NCBI GenBank assembly: GCA_027214255.1
Contig: JAPWHL010000023.1
Span: 1-62,620, forward strand
Direction of reading: 5' to 3'
Length of the DNA: 62,620 bases
Source of the DNA: Roseovarius aestuarii
GTDB lineage: Bacteria > Pseudomonadota > Alphaproteobacteria > Rhodobacterales > Rhodobacteraceae
Shown here: positions 47,915 through 57,600 of the stretch, one piece after another
How positions within the stretch are numbered: position 1 is the stretch's first letter
Layout: every line of letters starts with the position of its first letter
Position numbers and translations under genes: made by a program
Notes under the pieces: model-generated
Databases searched by the model: none
What the model was told of the DNA's origin: nothing
Seen by the model: the letters and a program-made list of their open reading frames with translations, nothing else

Positions 47915-48943
47915 ATGACCGATCCAGACCCCACTCTGCGCCCCGACCCGCTGCCCGGGGATGGTGATCGCTCGCTTAGACCTCAGAAGCTGACCGAATT
48001 CATCGGTCAGGCTGAGGCGCGCGCGAATCTTAGCGTGTTCATCCGATCGGCCCGCCAGCGGGGCGAGGCGATGGATCACACGCTGTTTCACGGCCCGCCC
48101 GGTTTGGGCAAAACCACATTAGCGCAGATCATGTCGCGTGAATTGGGCGTGGGGTTTCGGATGACCAGCGGTCCGGTTCTGGCCAAGGCCGGGGATCTGG
48201 CGGCGATCCTGACCAATCTGGAACCGCGCGATGTGTTGTTTATCGATGAAATTCACCGCCTGAATCCGGCGGTTGAAGAGGTTCTGTACCCTGCGCTTGA
48301 GGATTTCGAACTGGATCTGGTGATCGGCGAAGGCCCTGCCGCGCGCACTGTGCGGATCGAGTTGCAGCCGTTTACACTGGTGGGGGCGACCACCCGGCTG
48401 GGTCTGCTGACCACGCCGCTACGCGACCGGTTTGGCATTCCGACGCGCCTGCAATTCTATACGATCGAGGAGCTACACGAGATCGTCACACGCAACGCCG
48501 CATTGTTGCAGATCCCCTGCGCCAGTGAAGGCGCGCGCGAGATTGCACGGCGCGCACGCGGCACGCCACGTATTGCCGGACGATTGTTACGCCGCGTGGT
48601 CGATTTTGCGTTGATCGAAGGCGACGGCACAATTACCCGGGACTTGGCCGACAGCGCCTTGACGCGGTTGGGCGTGGATCATCTGGGATTGGACGGAGCC
48701 GACCGGCGCTATTTGATGCTGATCGCCGAGGCCTATCAGGGTGGCCCTGTCGGTATCGAGACCATGAGTGCGGCGCTGAGCGAAAGCCGCGACGCGCTGG
48801 AAGAGGTGATTGAGCCCTATCTGTTGCAACAGGGCCTGATCCAGCGCACACCGCGCGGGCGGATGTTGACACAGGGCGCGTGGCGTCATCTGGGGCTGTC
48901 CGCACCAGAACCGGCACGTGCGCGCGATCTGTTCGAGGGCTAG
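47915..48943 (+). CDS. ruvB: Holliday junction ATP-dependent helicase RuvB
   Basis: 342 residues, AAA+ motor for branch migration. Walker [14 protein letters not shown], Walker [12 protein letters not shown], sensor 1 [19 protein letters not shown], arginine finger region, and a C-terminal winged helix ([18 protein letters not shown]). ATG 47915 is preceded by GGAG. Earlier TTG at 47894 is unlikely. Confidence 0.97.
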   Translation: MTDPDPTLRPDPLPGDGDRSLRPQKLTEFIGQAEARANLSVFIRSARQRGEAMDHTLFHGPPGLGKTTLAQIMSRELGVGFRMTSGPVLAKAGDLAAILTNLEPRDVLFIDEIHRLNPAVEEVLYPALEDFELDLVIGEGPAARTVRIELQPFTLVGATTRLGLLTTPLRDRFGIPTRLQFYTIEELHEIVTRNAALLQIPCASEGAREIARRARGTPRIAGRLLRRVVDFALIEGDGTITRDLADSALTRLGVDHLGLDGADRRYLMLIAEAYQGGPVGIETMSAALSESRDALEEVIEPYLLQQGLIQRTPRGRMLTQGAWRHLGLSAPEPARARDLFEG

Positions 48944-48966
48944 TGCGTTTGGCGGCGGTCGGATTG

Positions 48967-48989
48967 AGGTATTTATAGAAAGATGAAAG
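48967..48989 (+). repeat. Intergenic motif AGGTATTT-N-GAAAGATGAAAG, copy 3
   Basis: Here the motif is on the plus strand, 34 bases before the start of the next gene, as in copy 1 before truA. Same family as 10310 and 34296. Confidence 0.6.
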
Positions 48990-49023
48990 GGCGGGGAGTG
49001 TTCCTTTTGAGAAGGTATGGCCT

Positions 49024-49656
49024 ATGACACCGGACGAGATTGAGGCGATGTTCACGCGTAGTGATGGCGGCTATTTATGCGCGCGGTGGGGGCGGCCCAT
49101 TGCGCCCATCGTGTTTGGAGTGGATGATGCCACGCTGGCGGTGGTCAAGGGCGCGATTGAGGCGGTCGCGGTTCTGGCCGGGCATAAGGTTGTCGAAACC
49201 GATCCGGAACTGGGCGCGAATTTGATGATCTTTTTCTTTCGCGACTGGAACGAGTTGTTGGACCTGCCGGATCTGGGTCGGTTGATTCCGGATCTGGACC
49301 CTTTGGTGGCGCGGTTGACTGGGGCGGATGCCAATCAATACCGTATTTTCCGCTTTGATGAGGCTGGCGCGATCAAGGCGAGTTTCGTGTTTGTACGGAT
49401 GGACCAGCACCTGAGCGATGTTCCAGCCGAGACGCTGGCCTTGACGCAAGTCGTGCAAACCATTGTGTTATGGTCGGATACCGCGTTTCAGGACCGTTCG
49501 CCATTGGGGCAGGTTCCGGGCGGTGGCGATGGGGCGGTGATCCTGCGCCCTGAGATTTCAAACCTTATTCGCGCGGTCTATGATCCGGTCATGCCGGTCT
49601 GTGCGCGCGACGCATCGCATGCTATGCGCTTGTCTGCGCGGGTCGCTATGGGGTGA
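49024..49656 (+). CDS. Conserved hypothetical protein
   Basis: 210 residues, no signal peptide, no transmembrane segment and no motif I can assign. The composition is acidic (many D/E, e.g. DLPDLGRLIPDLDP) and includes FFFRDWNELLDL and IFRFDEAGAIKASFVFVRMDQHLSDVPAETLALTQ. Host-like composition and a plausible ribosome binding site (AGAAGG) suggest a real gene. Located between ruvB and the LysM-SBP pair on the same strand. Confidence 0.65.
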   Translation: MTPDEIEAMFTRSDGGYLCARWGRPIAPIVFGVDDATLAVVKGAIEAVAVLAGHKVVETDPELGANLMIFFFRDWNELLDLPDLGRLIPDLDPLVARLTGADANQYRIFRFDEAGAIKASFVFVRMDQHLSDVPAETLALTQVVQTIVLWSDTAFQDRSPLGQVPGGGDGAVILRPEISNLIRAVYDPVMPVCARDASHAMRLSARVAMG

Positions 49657-49749
49657 GGTTTCGGCGCGCTGGTGCCGGAAGGTTAGATGCGCAAACCTTG
49701 GCCCGGGGGGCCCAATGGGTCGTTTTGTAATGTGGCCACAGGGTGAAGA

Positions 49750-50814
49750 GTGATGCGGTTTACGAGTTTTGTTGGGTGCCTGATGTTGGCAGCGTTGTGG
49801 GGAGGCGGTGCCGGAGCGCAGCCCTGTGGTGGCGAATACACCGTCAGACCGGGTGACAGCCTTCAGCAGATCGCGCAGACGCAGTATGGCGCGTCCGAAT
49901 TATGGACGACAATCCATGCCGACAATCTGGCGCGGATCGGCGAGAAGGCCAGTGCCATCCGTCCCGGAATGAGATTGATGCTGAAATGCGTGAATGGGCG
50001 CCCGCGTGGACTGGGCAGGGGCAATAGTGCAGGGCAAACGGTGATCAAGGCCACGGCAAGCCTTGCGGGACGGCCCGGTATCAATCTGTTGACGGCAGGG
50101 GACAACGCACCCTTTACCGCGTTGGATTTACCCAATGGCGGGCTGATGACAGATATTGTGAACGCGGCGATGCAGCGGGCCGATCCGAGTGGTGGTTATG
50201 CAATCCGTTGGGTCGAGGATTGGGGCGCGCATCTGGATCCGTTGCTGTCTGGCGGGCTGCTTGACATGGGGTTTCCATGGGCACAACCGGAGTGTGCCCT
50301 GTCGCCGGATGATGTGTTGTGTGCGGGTTTTTTGTTTTCGGACCCGATGTTCGAGATGCTGAGCGTGGTGTTCACCGACAAGGCTGCGTCCGTATCAATT
50401 GGCAAAGTGGACGATCTTGTCGGGCGTGTGTTGTGCCGCCCGCGCGGGCAGGATCTGTCTGACTTGGATCGCGCTGACCGGCGCTGGCTATCGGACGCGA
50501 AGGTGGTGCTGAAGCAACCTCAGACCGTCCAGATGTGTTTTGACATGCTGATGGCGGGGGCCGTGGATGCGGTCGCCGTCAATGAATTCGTCGGGCGTGC
50601 TGCGATCCGGAAAATGGGGCTGACGAGGCGTATTGAAATCGGTCAGTCATACCCGCTTGCAATCGAGACCTTGCATGTGGTGGTGCACAAGGACCATCCG
50701 CAGGCCGAGACACTGTTGAATTTGATTAACGCCGGTTTGCGCGGCTTGCGCGAGGATGGGGAATTTCAAGCCATCGTTGACGCGCATCTCACCCGTTTCT
50801 GGGAGGAGTATTGA
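49750..50814 (+). CDS. Periplasmic LysM / solute-binding-fold protein, first of a tandem pair
   Basis: 354 residues. Signal peptide (cleavage near AGA-Q, about 23), then a LysM domain with YTVRPGDSLQQIAQTQYG (about 30-80), framed by cysteines C26 and C80 that are also conserved in the next gene. The remaining ~260 residues resemble a family-3 solute-binding protein: LLTAGDNAPFTALDLPNGGLMTDIVNAAM, YAIRWVEDWGAHLDPLLSGGLLDMGFPWAQPEC, RLCRPRG-type loop. LysM would bind peptidoglycan. The ligand of the binding fold is unknown. No transporter genes are near, so this is more likely a sensor or chaperone-type protein. ATG 49750 chosen (MM start). Confidence 0.78.
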   Translation: MMRFTSFVGCLMLAALWGGGAGAQPCGGEYTVRPGDSLQQIAQTQYGASELWTTIHADNLARIGEKASAIRPGMRLMLKCVNGRPRGLGRGNSAGQTVIKATASLAGRPGINLLTAGDNAPFTALDLPNGGLMTDIVNAAMQRADPSGGYAIRWVEDWGAHLDPLLSGGLLDMGFPWAQPECALSPDDVLCAGFLFSDPMFEMLSVVFTDKAASVSIGKVDDLVGRVLCRPRGQDLSDLDRADRRWLSDAKVVLKQPQTVQMCFDMLMAGAVDAVAVNEFVGRAAIRKMGLTRRIEIGQSYPLAIETLHVVVHKDHPQAETLLNLINAGLRGLREDGEFQAIVDAHLTRFWEEY

Positions 50815-50816
50815 TC

Positions 50817-51845
50817 ATGGGGCGCATGATGTGGCGGCGCGCATTGATCGTGTTGGTGATGATGGTCGTGCCGGGAGCGGCACTGGCCCTGTGCGATGTG
50901 ACCTATAAGGTGCAACCGGGCGATACTCTGCGCACCATTGCAAAGCAGCATTATAGCGACGCTGAAAACTGGACGTTAATCTACTACGCAAACCTGTCTG
51001 TGATCAACAACGCGACACAGGAGGTGCCGGCCGGTGCGAATGTGTTTGTACCCTGTCCCGCGGGCCGCCCGAAAGAAGTGCTGGAACCGCTGATCCCGTT
51101 AGAGGCGGACATGACCCTGTTGACCGGCGGGAACTATGCGCCGTTCACGGATCGCAACTGGCCCGGAAACGGTATGATGTTCGAGTTGGTGAATGCCGCT
51201 CTCGGCCAATCGCCTTCGCGGGTGCGCCATTCGGTGATATGGGTGAATGACTGGAGTCAGCATCTGTTTCCGCTGCTGGATGGCAAGACATACGACATGG
51301 GTTTCCCTTGGGTGCGACCGGATTGCGCCGCCACACCAGAGTCCGGGCGCTGTGCGCGGTTTCATTATTCCGATCCGTTCATGGACTTGCCGATCATGTT
51401 GTTCAAACGGGCAGATGGGGAGTTCCAGTACGAGAGTGATGCCGATGTGCCAGGGCACAGCCTGTGTCGGCCCAAGGGGTATTTCATCCATGATCTGGAT
51501 CGGCCTGACCGGCGCTGGATCCGGGACAACAAAATCACCCTGACGCAGCCCGACACGCCCGAGGAGTGTTTTGAACTTTTGATGGCTGGGACGGTCGATG
51601 CGGTGACGGTGAATGTCTTTCTGGGCGCGACCAAGATCGTCAAGATGGGGTTGCGCGGACGGGTTGTGCCGCTGGACAAACCGCTGTCGCAAGAGGCGCT
51701 GTATGTGGTTATCTCCAAGACGCATTGGCGCGCGACTGCGTTCTTGTATCGCCTGAATGCCGGGTTGCGGGCGCTGCGTGCTTCGGGGCGGTATGACGAA
51801 ATCATCGCGCGACATATGGCGATTTTTGAGGACCAGCTAAAGTAG
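50817..51845 (+). CDS. Periplasmic LysM / solute-binding-fold protein, second of a tandem pair
   Basis: About 342 residues with signal peptide, a LysM domain with YKVQPGDTLRTIAKQHYS, cysteines C26 and C80 at the same positions as in its neighbour, and a solute-binding-like domain (LLTGGNYAPFTDRNWPGNGMMFELVNAAL, DMGFPWVRPDC). The two genes are clearly paralogous (about 35-40% identical by eye) and are arranged with an overlapping stop/start region (TTGATCATG). ATG 50817 is used. TTG 50811 is an alternative. It directly precedes the tol-pal operon, hinting at an envelope role. Confidence 0.78.
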   Translation: MGRMMWRRALIVLVMMVVPGAALALCDVTYKVQPGDTLRTIAKQHYSDAENWTLIYYANLSVINNATQEVPAGANVFVPCPAGRPKEVLEPLIPLEADMTLLTGGNYAPFTDRNWPGNGMMFELVNAALGQSPSRVRHSVIWVNDWSQHLFPLLDGKTYDMGFPWVRPDCAATPESGRCARFHYSDPFMDLPIMLFKRADGEFQYESDADVPGHSLCRPKGYFIHDLDRPDRRWIRDNKITLTQPDTPEECFELLMAGTVDAVTVNVFLGATKIVKMGLRGRVVPLDKPLSQEALYVVISKTHWRATAFLYRLNAGLRALRASGRYDEIIARHMAIFEDQLK

Positions 51846-51903
51846 CGTTTGCTCAGGTTTTAAGGACTTGTGCCGGGGGCGGCACGGATCTAGCCTGTGG
51901 ATC

Positions 51904-52293
51904 ATGACCCACAGTTTTCCGATCCGCGTGTACTATGAAGATACCGACATGGGCGGGATCGTCTATTATGCCAACTATCTGAAATACATTGAACGTGCGC
52001 GCAGTGATTGGGTGCGGAGCTTGGGCATAGACCAACTGGCCATGAAGGCAGACGACGGGCTGGTTTTTGCGGTGCGACGGGCGGAATGTGACTATCTAGG
52101 CCCGGCGCGTCTGGACGAAGAGCTTGAAGTGCAGACGCGGATCGAGTCGGTCACGGGCGCGCGGTTGATGATGGAGCAGATCGTTTTGCGCGGCGCAGAT
52201 CGCCTGTTTTGTGCGCATGTCACCATTGTTTGTATCAACGACGCCGGTCAACCCGCCCGACTTCCGGCAAATATCCGCCTGCTTTTGCACTAA
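51904..52293 (+). CDS. ybgC: Tol-Pal system-associated acyl-CoA thioesterase YbgC
   Basis: 129 residues, hot-dog fold thioesterase, with the catalytic YYEDTDMGGIVYYANYLKYIERAR motif (D15). It is the standard first gene of tol-pal operons. It may act in phospholipid metabolism near the divisome. Start ATG 51904 is chosen by family alignment (MTHSFPIRVY). Followed by tolQ after about 110 bases that hold the tolQ promoter and Shine-Dalgarno. Confidence 0.93.
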   Translation: MTHSFPIRVYYEDTDMGGIVYYANYLKYIERARSDWVRSLGIDQLAMKADDGLVFAVRRAECDYLGPARLDEELEVQTRIESVTGARLMMEQIVLRGADRLFCAHVTIVCINDAGQPARLPANIRLLLH

Positions 52294-52405
52294 GCAACGC
52301 AATTTGTCGCCCGTGATGCGATGTTGTTGGCTTTCCCCTTGGAAATAGGCTAGTTTCGATACCAATAAGGCCGAAAATGGCCACAGGTATATAAAGAGCA
52401 GGCAG

Positions 52406-53101
52406 ATGACAGCAGGAACTATCGCATTGGCGGTGGAGATGGAATTCTCCATGTGGGCGCTCTTTGCGCAATCCACTTTGGTCGTGAAACTGGTAATGTT
52501 GATGTTGGTCGTCGCGTCCTTTTGGGCGTGGTCGATCATTGTCCAGAAATTGATCATGTACCGCAAGGCCCGCCGCGAGGCCGAAACATTTGATACCCAA
52601 TTCTGGTCCGGCGAGCCGCTGGATGAATTGTTCGAAGAGATAGGCACCGATCCATCGGGGCAATCCCAACGCATTTTTGCATCGGGCATGACCGAATGGC
52701 GGCGCAGCCACCGTGGGGATGGCGGAATGATCGCCGGAGCAACCGCGCGTATTGATCGCAGCATGGATGTGGCCATTGTCAAGGAATCCGAATCCTTGCA
52801 ATCGGGTCTGACGGTTCTGGCCACGGTCGGGGCGATTGCGCCGTTTGTGGGCTTGTTCGGGACGGTCTGGGGTATCATGCATGCGTTCATCGGGATCGCC
52901 GAGGCGCAAAATACCAATCTGGCGGTGGTGGCCCCCGGCATTGCCGAAGCCTTGTTGGCCACCGCACTGGGCCTGCTGGCGGCCATTCCGGCGGTGATTT
53001 TTTATAACAAGCTCAGCGCGGATGCGGACCGTATCGTTGCCGGTTACGAAGCATTTGCGGACGAATTCGCCACGATCCTTAGCCGTCAGTTGGACAGTTA
53101 A
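52406..53101 (+). CDS. tolQ: Tol-Pal system protein TolQ
   Basis: 231 residues. Inner membrane proton-channel subunit of the Tol-Pal motor, paralogue of ExbB/MotA. Three transmembrane segments: near 20-45 (TLVVKLVMLMLVVASFWAWSIIV), 125-150 (LATVGAIAPFVGLFGTVWGIMHAF) and 165-190 (APGIAEALLATALGLLAAIPAVIF). Together with TolR it uses the proton gradient to move TolA. Confidence 0.96.
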   Translation: MTAGTIALAVEMEFSMWALFAQSTLVVKLVMLMLVVASFWAWSIIVQKLIMYRKARREAETFDTQFWSGEPLDELFEEIGTDPSGQSQRIFASGMTEWRRSHRGDGGMIAGATARIDRSMDVAIVKESESLQSGLTVLATVGAIAPFVGLFGTVWGIMHAFIGIAEAQNTNLAVVAPGIAEALLATALGLLAAIPAVIFYNKLSADADRIVAGYEAFADEFATILSRQLDS

Positions 53102-53103
53102 TC

Positions 53104-53586
53104 ATGGGGGCCGGAGTCGTACAGAAATCGGATGGCGGGGGGCGGCGCAGACGTGGCCGTGGCCGCTCGCGTCCCATGGCCGAGATCAACGTAACGCCGT
53201 TTGTCGACGTGATGTTGGTGCTGCTGATTATTTTCATGGTCGCCGCGCCGCTGATGACGGTGGGCGTGCCGGTGGAATTGCCCAAAACCGCTGCTAACGC
53301 CTTGCCGGGCGAGGATGAAGAGCCACTGACCATCACCATCACAGCCGAGGGGCAGGTGATGATCCAGATGACCGAAGTGGACCGTTCGGACCTGTTGGGC
53401 AAGCTGCGTGCCATCGCTGCGGAACGCGAAAGCAACCGTGTGTTCTTGCGCGCCGACGGGGCTGTGCCGTATTCCGAGGTCGTGCAGATAATGGGTGCGT
53501 TGAACAAGGGCGGATTTGACAACATCGGTCTGGTAACGGATGCGGGCGGGCCAGCGTTGGACGCTGCGGACCCGTCGGGCGGTTAA
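53104..53586 (+). CDS. tolR: Tol-Pal system protein TolR
   Basis: 160 residues. ExbD/TolR family. A single transmembrane segment (VTPFVDVMLVLLIIFMVAAPLM) contains the proton-carrying Asp in the INVTPFVDVMLVLLI motif, followed by a periplasmic domain (ITITAEGQVMIQ). An N-terminal basic stretch (GGRRRRGRGRSR) is typical. Starts two bases after tolQ. Confidence 0.95.
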   Translation: MGAGVVQKSDGGGRRRRGRGRSRPMAEINVTPFVDVMLVLLIIFMVAAPLMTVGVPVELPKTAANALPGEDEEPLTITITAEGQVMIQMTEVDRSDLLGKLRAIAAERESNRVFLRADGAVPYSEVVQIMGALNKGGFDNIGLVTDAGGPALDAADPSGG

Positions 53587-53598
53587 GGGCGCGCGCGC

Positions 53599-54771
53599 GT
53601 GAACACCGGCAATATCATATCTGGGATCGGGCACGTCGCTTTGATCGGCTGGGCGTTGGCCGGGCCGTTGTTCAGGCCCACTCCGAAACCATTTGAAGTG
53701 ACGCAGGTGACTGCCGTCAGTGAAGAAGAATACGCTGCGATCATGAATGCGCAGCGTCCGAATGATGCACCAACCCAAGAGGTGCAACAGCCCGAGATCC
53801 AGCCCACCGTTCAGCCCGACATCGCCGCGCCGGTTGTCCCGGACGCGCCACAAGAGTCGCCCGCGCTGGATTCGCAGGCTGATACCGCGCCGCAACAACA
53901 GCCCGCACCTGAAACCGCGCAGCCTGCTGCGCCGGATGCTACACCGGTGCCGGTTGCACCTGCGCCTGAAACACAGGCGCAGGATACAACGCCGGTGTTG
54001 GAACCACCTGCGCAGGATATGGCGGCCTTGATACCCCAGACGTCCTTGCGCCCCAAACAACGGCCCGTGCAACGCATTGCGCCCGAACAAGTCGCCCCCC
54101 CCGAGCCGGATACCGCCGTTGATGACGTCGTGCGTCAAGAGGCGGCTCCGGCAGAGAGCGCCGACACTCCTGTCGAGGAGCAAGAAGCAACTGCGCCCGA
54201 AGAGGCCGCAACAGAGATCGTGACCGAAGCCGAAGAGGCCGCCCCGGTCACGCCCAGCCCACCGACGAAATCGGTGCGGCCGAAAACCCGTCCAACGCGG
54301 ACCGCCGCCGCGCCCGAAACCCAAGCTGCGCCATCTACTCCGGAGCCTGACGCGGATACCGGAACTGCCAGCGGTATCGAGGATGCGTTGGCCGCCGCCC
54401 TTGGCGGGGCCACATCCGAGCCTGCGCAGACCTCGGCGCCCAGTGGCCCGCCTTTGACAGGGGGCGAAAAAGACGCGCTGCGTTTGGCGGTTCAATCGTG
54501 TTGGAACACCGGCTCGCTCAGTTCGGACGCATTGAAAGTGACTGTAACAGTGGCCTTTGACATGGCCGAAAACGCCAAACCCAAAACCGAAACGATCCGC
54601 TTGATAGACAGTGCAGGCGGCACCTCAGGGGCGGCACAACAAGCATATGAGGCGGCCCGTCGGGCGATCATTCGCTGTGGCGCACGGGGTTTCAACTTGC
54701 CGGTCGAAAAATATGCGTCGTGGAAGACGGTGGAAATGGTGTTTAATCCCGAGAGAATGAGGATCAAATGA
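53599..54771 (+). CDS. tolA: Tol-Pal system protein TolA
   Basis: 390 residues. An N-terminal membrane anchor ([20 protein letters not shown]) is followed by a long Pro/Ala/Glu-rich spacer (about 60-280) and a C-terminal domain (about 290-390, [27 protein letters not shown]) that spans the periplasm to contact Pal and TolB. It starts at GTG 53599 and overlaps tolB (ATGA). The spacer is less helical and more proline-rich than in enterobacteria, as usual in alphaproteobacteria. Confidence 0.9.
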   Translation: MNTGNIISGIGHVALIGWALAGPLFRPTPKPFEVTQVTAVSEEEYAAIMNAQRPNDAPTQEVQQPEIQPTVQPDIAAPVVPDAPQESPALDSQADTAPQQQPAPETAQPAAPDATPVPVAPAPETQAQDTTPVLEPPAQDMAALIPQTSLRPKQRPVQRIAPEQVAPPEPDTAVDDVVRQEAAPAESADTPVEEQEATAPEEAATEIVTEAEEAAPVTPSPPTKSVRPKTRPTRTAAAPETQAAPSTPEPDADTGTASGIEDALAAALGGATSEPAQTSAPSGPPLTGGEKDALRLAVQSCWNTGSLSSDALKVTVTVAFDMAENAKPKTETIRLIDSAGGTSGAAQQAYEAARRAIIRCGARGFNLPVEKYASWKTVEMVFNPERMRIK

Positions 54772-56090
54772 TGTATCGTTTAGTGACCCTTCTGGCCCTA
54801 ATCATGGCCACGCTGTCCGGGATGCCCGCAAAGGCGCAGGATGGCCCCCTACGGATCGAGATCACGGAAGGTGTGATTGAACCGATGCCCTTTGCCGTGC
54901 CCGAATTCGTGGCTGGCGGTGCCGGGGGGCAGGTTGCCGCCGACATCTCAAACCTGATTGCAGCTGATCTGGCGGGCACTGGCCTGTTTCGGGCGATCCC
55001 GTCAAACGCGTTCATCAGCCGCGTTACCAGCTTTTCCAGCCCGATACAGTTTGCCGATTGGAAAGCGGTGAACGCTCAGGCCTTGGTGACGGGCGCGGTC
55101 GATGTGGACAGCGCAGGCAAGCTGGTTGTGCGGTTCCGGGTCTGGGATGTGTTTGCCGGTCAGGAACTGGGCAGTGGTCAACAATTGGTGGGCACGACAG
55201 ATGGCTGGCGACGCATTGCGCATAAAATCGCGGATCAGGTCTATAGCCGGATCACCGGCGAGGGCGGTTACTTTGACAGTCGTGTCGTGTTCGTTAGCGA
55301 GACCGGCCCCAAAGACAAGCGGGCCAAGCGTCTGGCGATTATGGATTACGACGGGGCGAATGTTACCTATTTGACAGACAGTGCGTCGCTGGTTCTGGCG
55401 CCACGGTTTTCGCCTACAGGGGATCGCATTCTTTATACCAGCTACGAAACCGGCTTTCCTCGGATTTACGTTTTGGACGTTCAAAGCGTCAGTCGTCGCG
55501 TTTTGGAAACCCAAGATGGGGCAATGAGCTTTGCGCCGCGCTTTGGTCCCAATGGGCGCAATGTGGTGTATTCGCTGACCAAAGGCGGCAATACAGATAT
55601 CTACAGCATGGATATTAACAGCGGCGTCAGCCAACGCCTGACCAGCGCGCCTTCGATCGAGACCGCGCCCAGTTATAGCCCCGACGGCAGCCAGATTGTG
55701 TTTCAAAGCGATCGCACCGGCACCAGCCAGTTGTATGTCATGGGCGCAAACGGGGGTGAGGCCCGCCGGATCAGCAATGGCGAAGGTCTGTATGGCACGC
55801 CGGTCTGGTCCCCGCGTGGTGATCTGATTGCATTTACCAAACAATCCAAACGCCGCTTCCACATTGGTGTGATGCGCACGGATGGAAGCGAAGAACGCCT
55901 TTTGACCGCCTCTTTTCTGGACGAGGGGCCGACATGGTCGCCCAATGGGCGTGTGATCATGTTCACCCGCGAAACCCAAGGGGCAACTGGGCAGGCGAAT
56001 CTTTATTCGGTGGACATTACAGGGCGCAACCTGCGCCGCGTGCCCACCGCAGGCGGGGCCAGCGATCCGGCATGGTCGCCGTTGCAGTAG
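54768..56090 (+). CDS. tolB: Tol-Pal system beta-propeller protein TolB
   Basis: 440 residues. Signal peptide ([23 protein letters not shown]), an N-terminal domain to about 160, then six-bladed WD40-like propeller repeats ([54 protein letters not shown]). It cycles between Pal and TolA at the outer membrane. Confidence 0.96.
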   Translation: MMYRLVTLLALIMATLSGMPAKAQDGPLRIEITEGVIEPMPFAVPEFVAGGAGGQVAADISNLIAADLAGTGLFRAIPSNAFISRVTSFSSPIQFADWKAVNAQALVTGAVDVDSAGKLVVRFRVWDVFAGQELGSGQQLVGTTDGWRRIAHKIADQVYSRITGEGGYFDSRVVFVSETGPKDKRAKRLAIMDYDGANVTYLTDSASLVLAPRFSPTGDRILYTSYETGFPRIYVLDVQSVSRRVLETQDGAMSFAPRFGPNGRNVVYSLTKGGNTDIYSMDINSGVSQRLTSAPSIETAPSYSPDGSQIVFQSDRTGTSQLYVMGANGGEARRISNGEGLYGTPVWSPRGDLIAFTKQSKRRFHIGVMRTDGSEERLLTASFLDEGPTWSPNGRVIMFTRETQGATGQANLYSVDITGRNLRRVPTAGGASDPAWSPLQ

Positions 56091-56212
56091 GACGGCATAA
56101 TGCGACCTGTCGGCAGGATTGCGCGTGGGTGATTCACAGGGCGCGCAACCTGTGCTAAACAGGGTTAAAAATAACGTAGCAAATGCAGACAAAATTTGAA
56201 CGGGGCGAACCA

Positions 56213-56728
56213 ATGAGCTTTCTAAAGACGACACTGATCTTGTGCGCTGGTCTGGCGCTGGCGGCCTGTACTGATCCGGGCCGGTTTGATGGTGACAACA
56301 CTGTTGATCTGAATGGTGATAATGCCAGCGGCTATGGTTCTGGGACGGCCAGCGATCCAAGCTCGCCCGCCTATTTCCAGCAGGCTGTTGGGGACCGGGT
56401 GCTGTTTGTTATCGACACTTACACGTTAACCGACATCGCACGAAACACGTTGGACGGTCAGGCCCGTTGGCTGTTGGCCAACACCGATTACCAAGCCGTC
56501 ATCGAAGGCCACGCCGACGAACAGGGCACGCGCGAATACAACCTTGCACTGGGGGCTCGGCGCGCCAACTCGGTTCAGGAATATCTGCTCAGCCAAGGCG
56601 TGCCTGCCAGCCGCATGCGCGTGGTTAGCTATGGCAAGGAACGCCCGATTGAAATCTGTAGCGACGAAAGCTGCTATGCCCAGAACCGCCGCGCGGTCAC
56701 GGTTATTTCCATCGGCGCCGGAATGTGA
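56213..56728 (+). CDS. pal: Peptidoglycan-associated lipoprotein Pal
   Basis: 171 residues. Lipobox LAAC with lipidated Cys near 19, then a linker and an OmpA-like C-terminal domain that binds peptidoglycan (YQAVIEGHADEQGTREYNLALGARRANSVQEYL). Outer membrane. ATG 56213 with GGGGCGAACC upstream. Preceded by about 120 bases with no gene. Confidence 0.96.
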   Translation: MSFLKTTLILCAGLALAACTDPGRFDGDNTVDLNGDNASGYGSGTASDPSSPAYFQQAVGDRVLFVIDTYTLTDIARNTLDGQARWLLANTDYQAVIEGHADEQGTREYNLALGARRANSVQEYLLSQGVPASRMRVVSYGKERPIEICSDESCYAQNRRAVTVISIGAGM

Positions 56729-56739
56729 TCGGCCCCTCC

Positions 56740-57600
56740 ATGAGCATGTTTATTCCTTTACGCAAATATGCCCCCGCCACCCTGACAGCACTGATGCTGC
56801 TGACGGTGCCTGTTGTGGCGCAAGACCGCGCCGCAACCTTGGCGGATATCCGTCAAGAGCTGACGGTGCTGCATGTCGAAATGCAAAAGTTGAAGCGCGA
56901 ACTTAGCACGACAGGGTCCGCCTCGCAGTTGACGTCGTCAGGGTCGGTGATTGACCGTCTGGCCGCGATTGAGGGCGAGGTCCAACGCCTGACCGCTAAA
57001 ACCGAAGATCTTGAGCTGCGCCTGAACCGAGTTGTGTCCGACGGCACCAATCGCATTGGCGATCTTGAATTCCGTCTGGTCGAACTGGAAGGCGGGGATG
57101 TCAGCGCGCTGGGCGAAACCACGACATTGGGCGGAGGCACGGCACCCGCTGGTGCCTCGGCCATTGCTCCCGCTGGGGGCGCGTCCGACACGACGATCTC
57201 TTCGGGCGAACAAATGGCCGTGGGTGAGCAGGCGGATTATGATGCGGCTGAAATGGCTCTGAACGCGGGCAACTACGCCGAGGCCGCCACACTGTTTGGC
57301 AACTTCCAAACCAACTATCCGGGTGGCTCGCTCAGCGATCAGGCGGCGTTGAAACGTGGTCAGGCACTGGAAGGCGCAGGAGAGACAACACAGGCCGCGC
57401 GGGTCTATCTGGACACGTTTTCGGCTGCCCCCAAAGGGCCTGTCGCCGCGGATTCACTGTTTCATCTTGGGCAGGCTTTGGGCCGTTTGGGGCAGACGGA
57501 CGAGGCCTGTCTGACTTTGAGCGAAGTCTCGGTGCGCTTTCCCGGCAGTGCCGCCGAGGGCAAGGCCGCATCCGCAAAGCAAAATCTCGGCTGTTCGTGA
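56740..57600 (+). CDS. cpoB: Cell division coordinator CpoB (YbgF)
   Basis: 286 residues. Signal peptide (PATLTALMLLTVPVVAQ), an N-terminal coiled coil (about 30-110, LADIRQELTVLHVEMQKLKREL) for trimerisation, a Gly/Ala-rich linker and C-terminal TPR repeats (YDAAEMALNAGNYAEAATLFGNFQTNYPGG and onwards). Coordinates PBP1b with Tol. GTG 56725 overlapping the pal stop is an alternative start. ATG 56740 is used since the signal peptide follows it directly. Confidence 0.9.
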   Translation: MSMFIPLRKYAPATLTALMLLTVPVVAQDRAATLADIRQELTVLHVEMQKLKRELSTTGSASQLTSSGSVIDRLAAIEGEVQRLTAKTEDLELRLNRVVSDGTNRIGDLEFRLVELEGGDVSALGETTTLGGGTAPAGASAIAPAGGASDTTISSGEQMAVGEQADYDAAEMALNAGNYAEAATLFGNFQTNYPGGSLSDQAALKRGQALEGAGETTQAARVYLDTFSAAPKGPVAADSLFHLGQALGRLGQTDEACLTLSEVSVRFPGSAAEGKAASAKQNLGCS

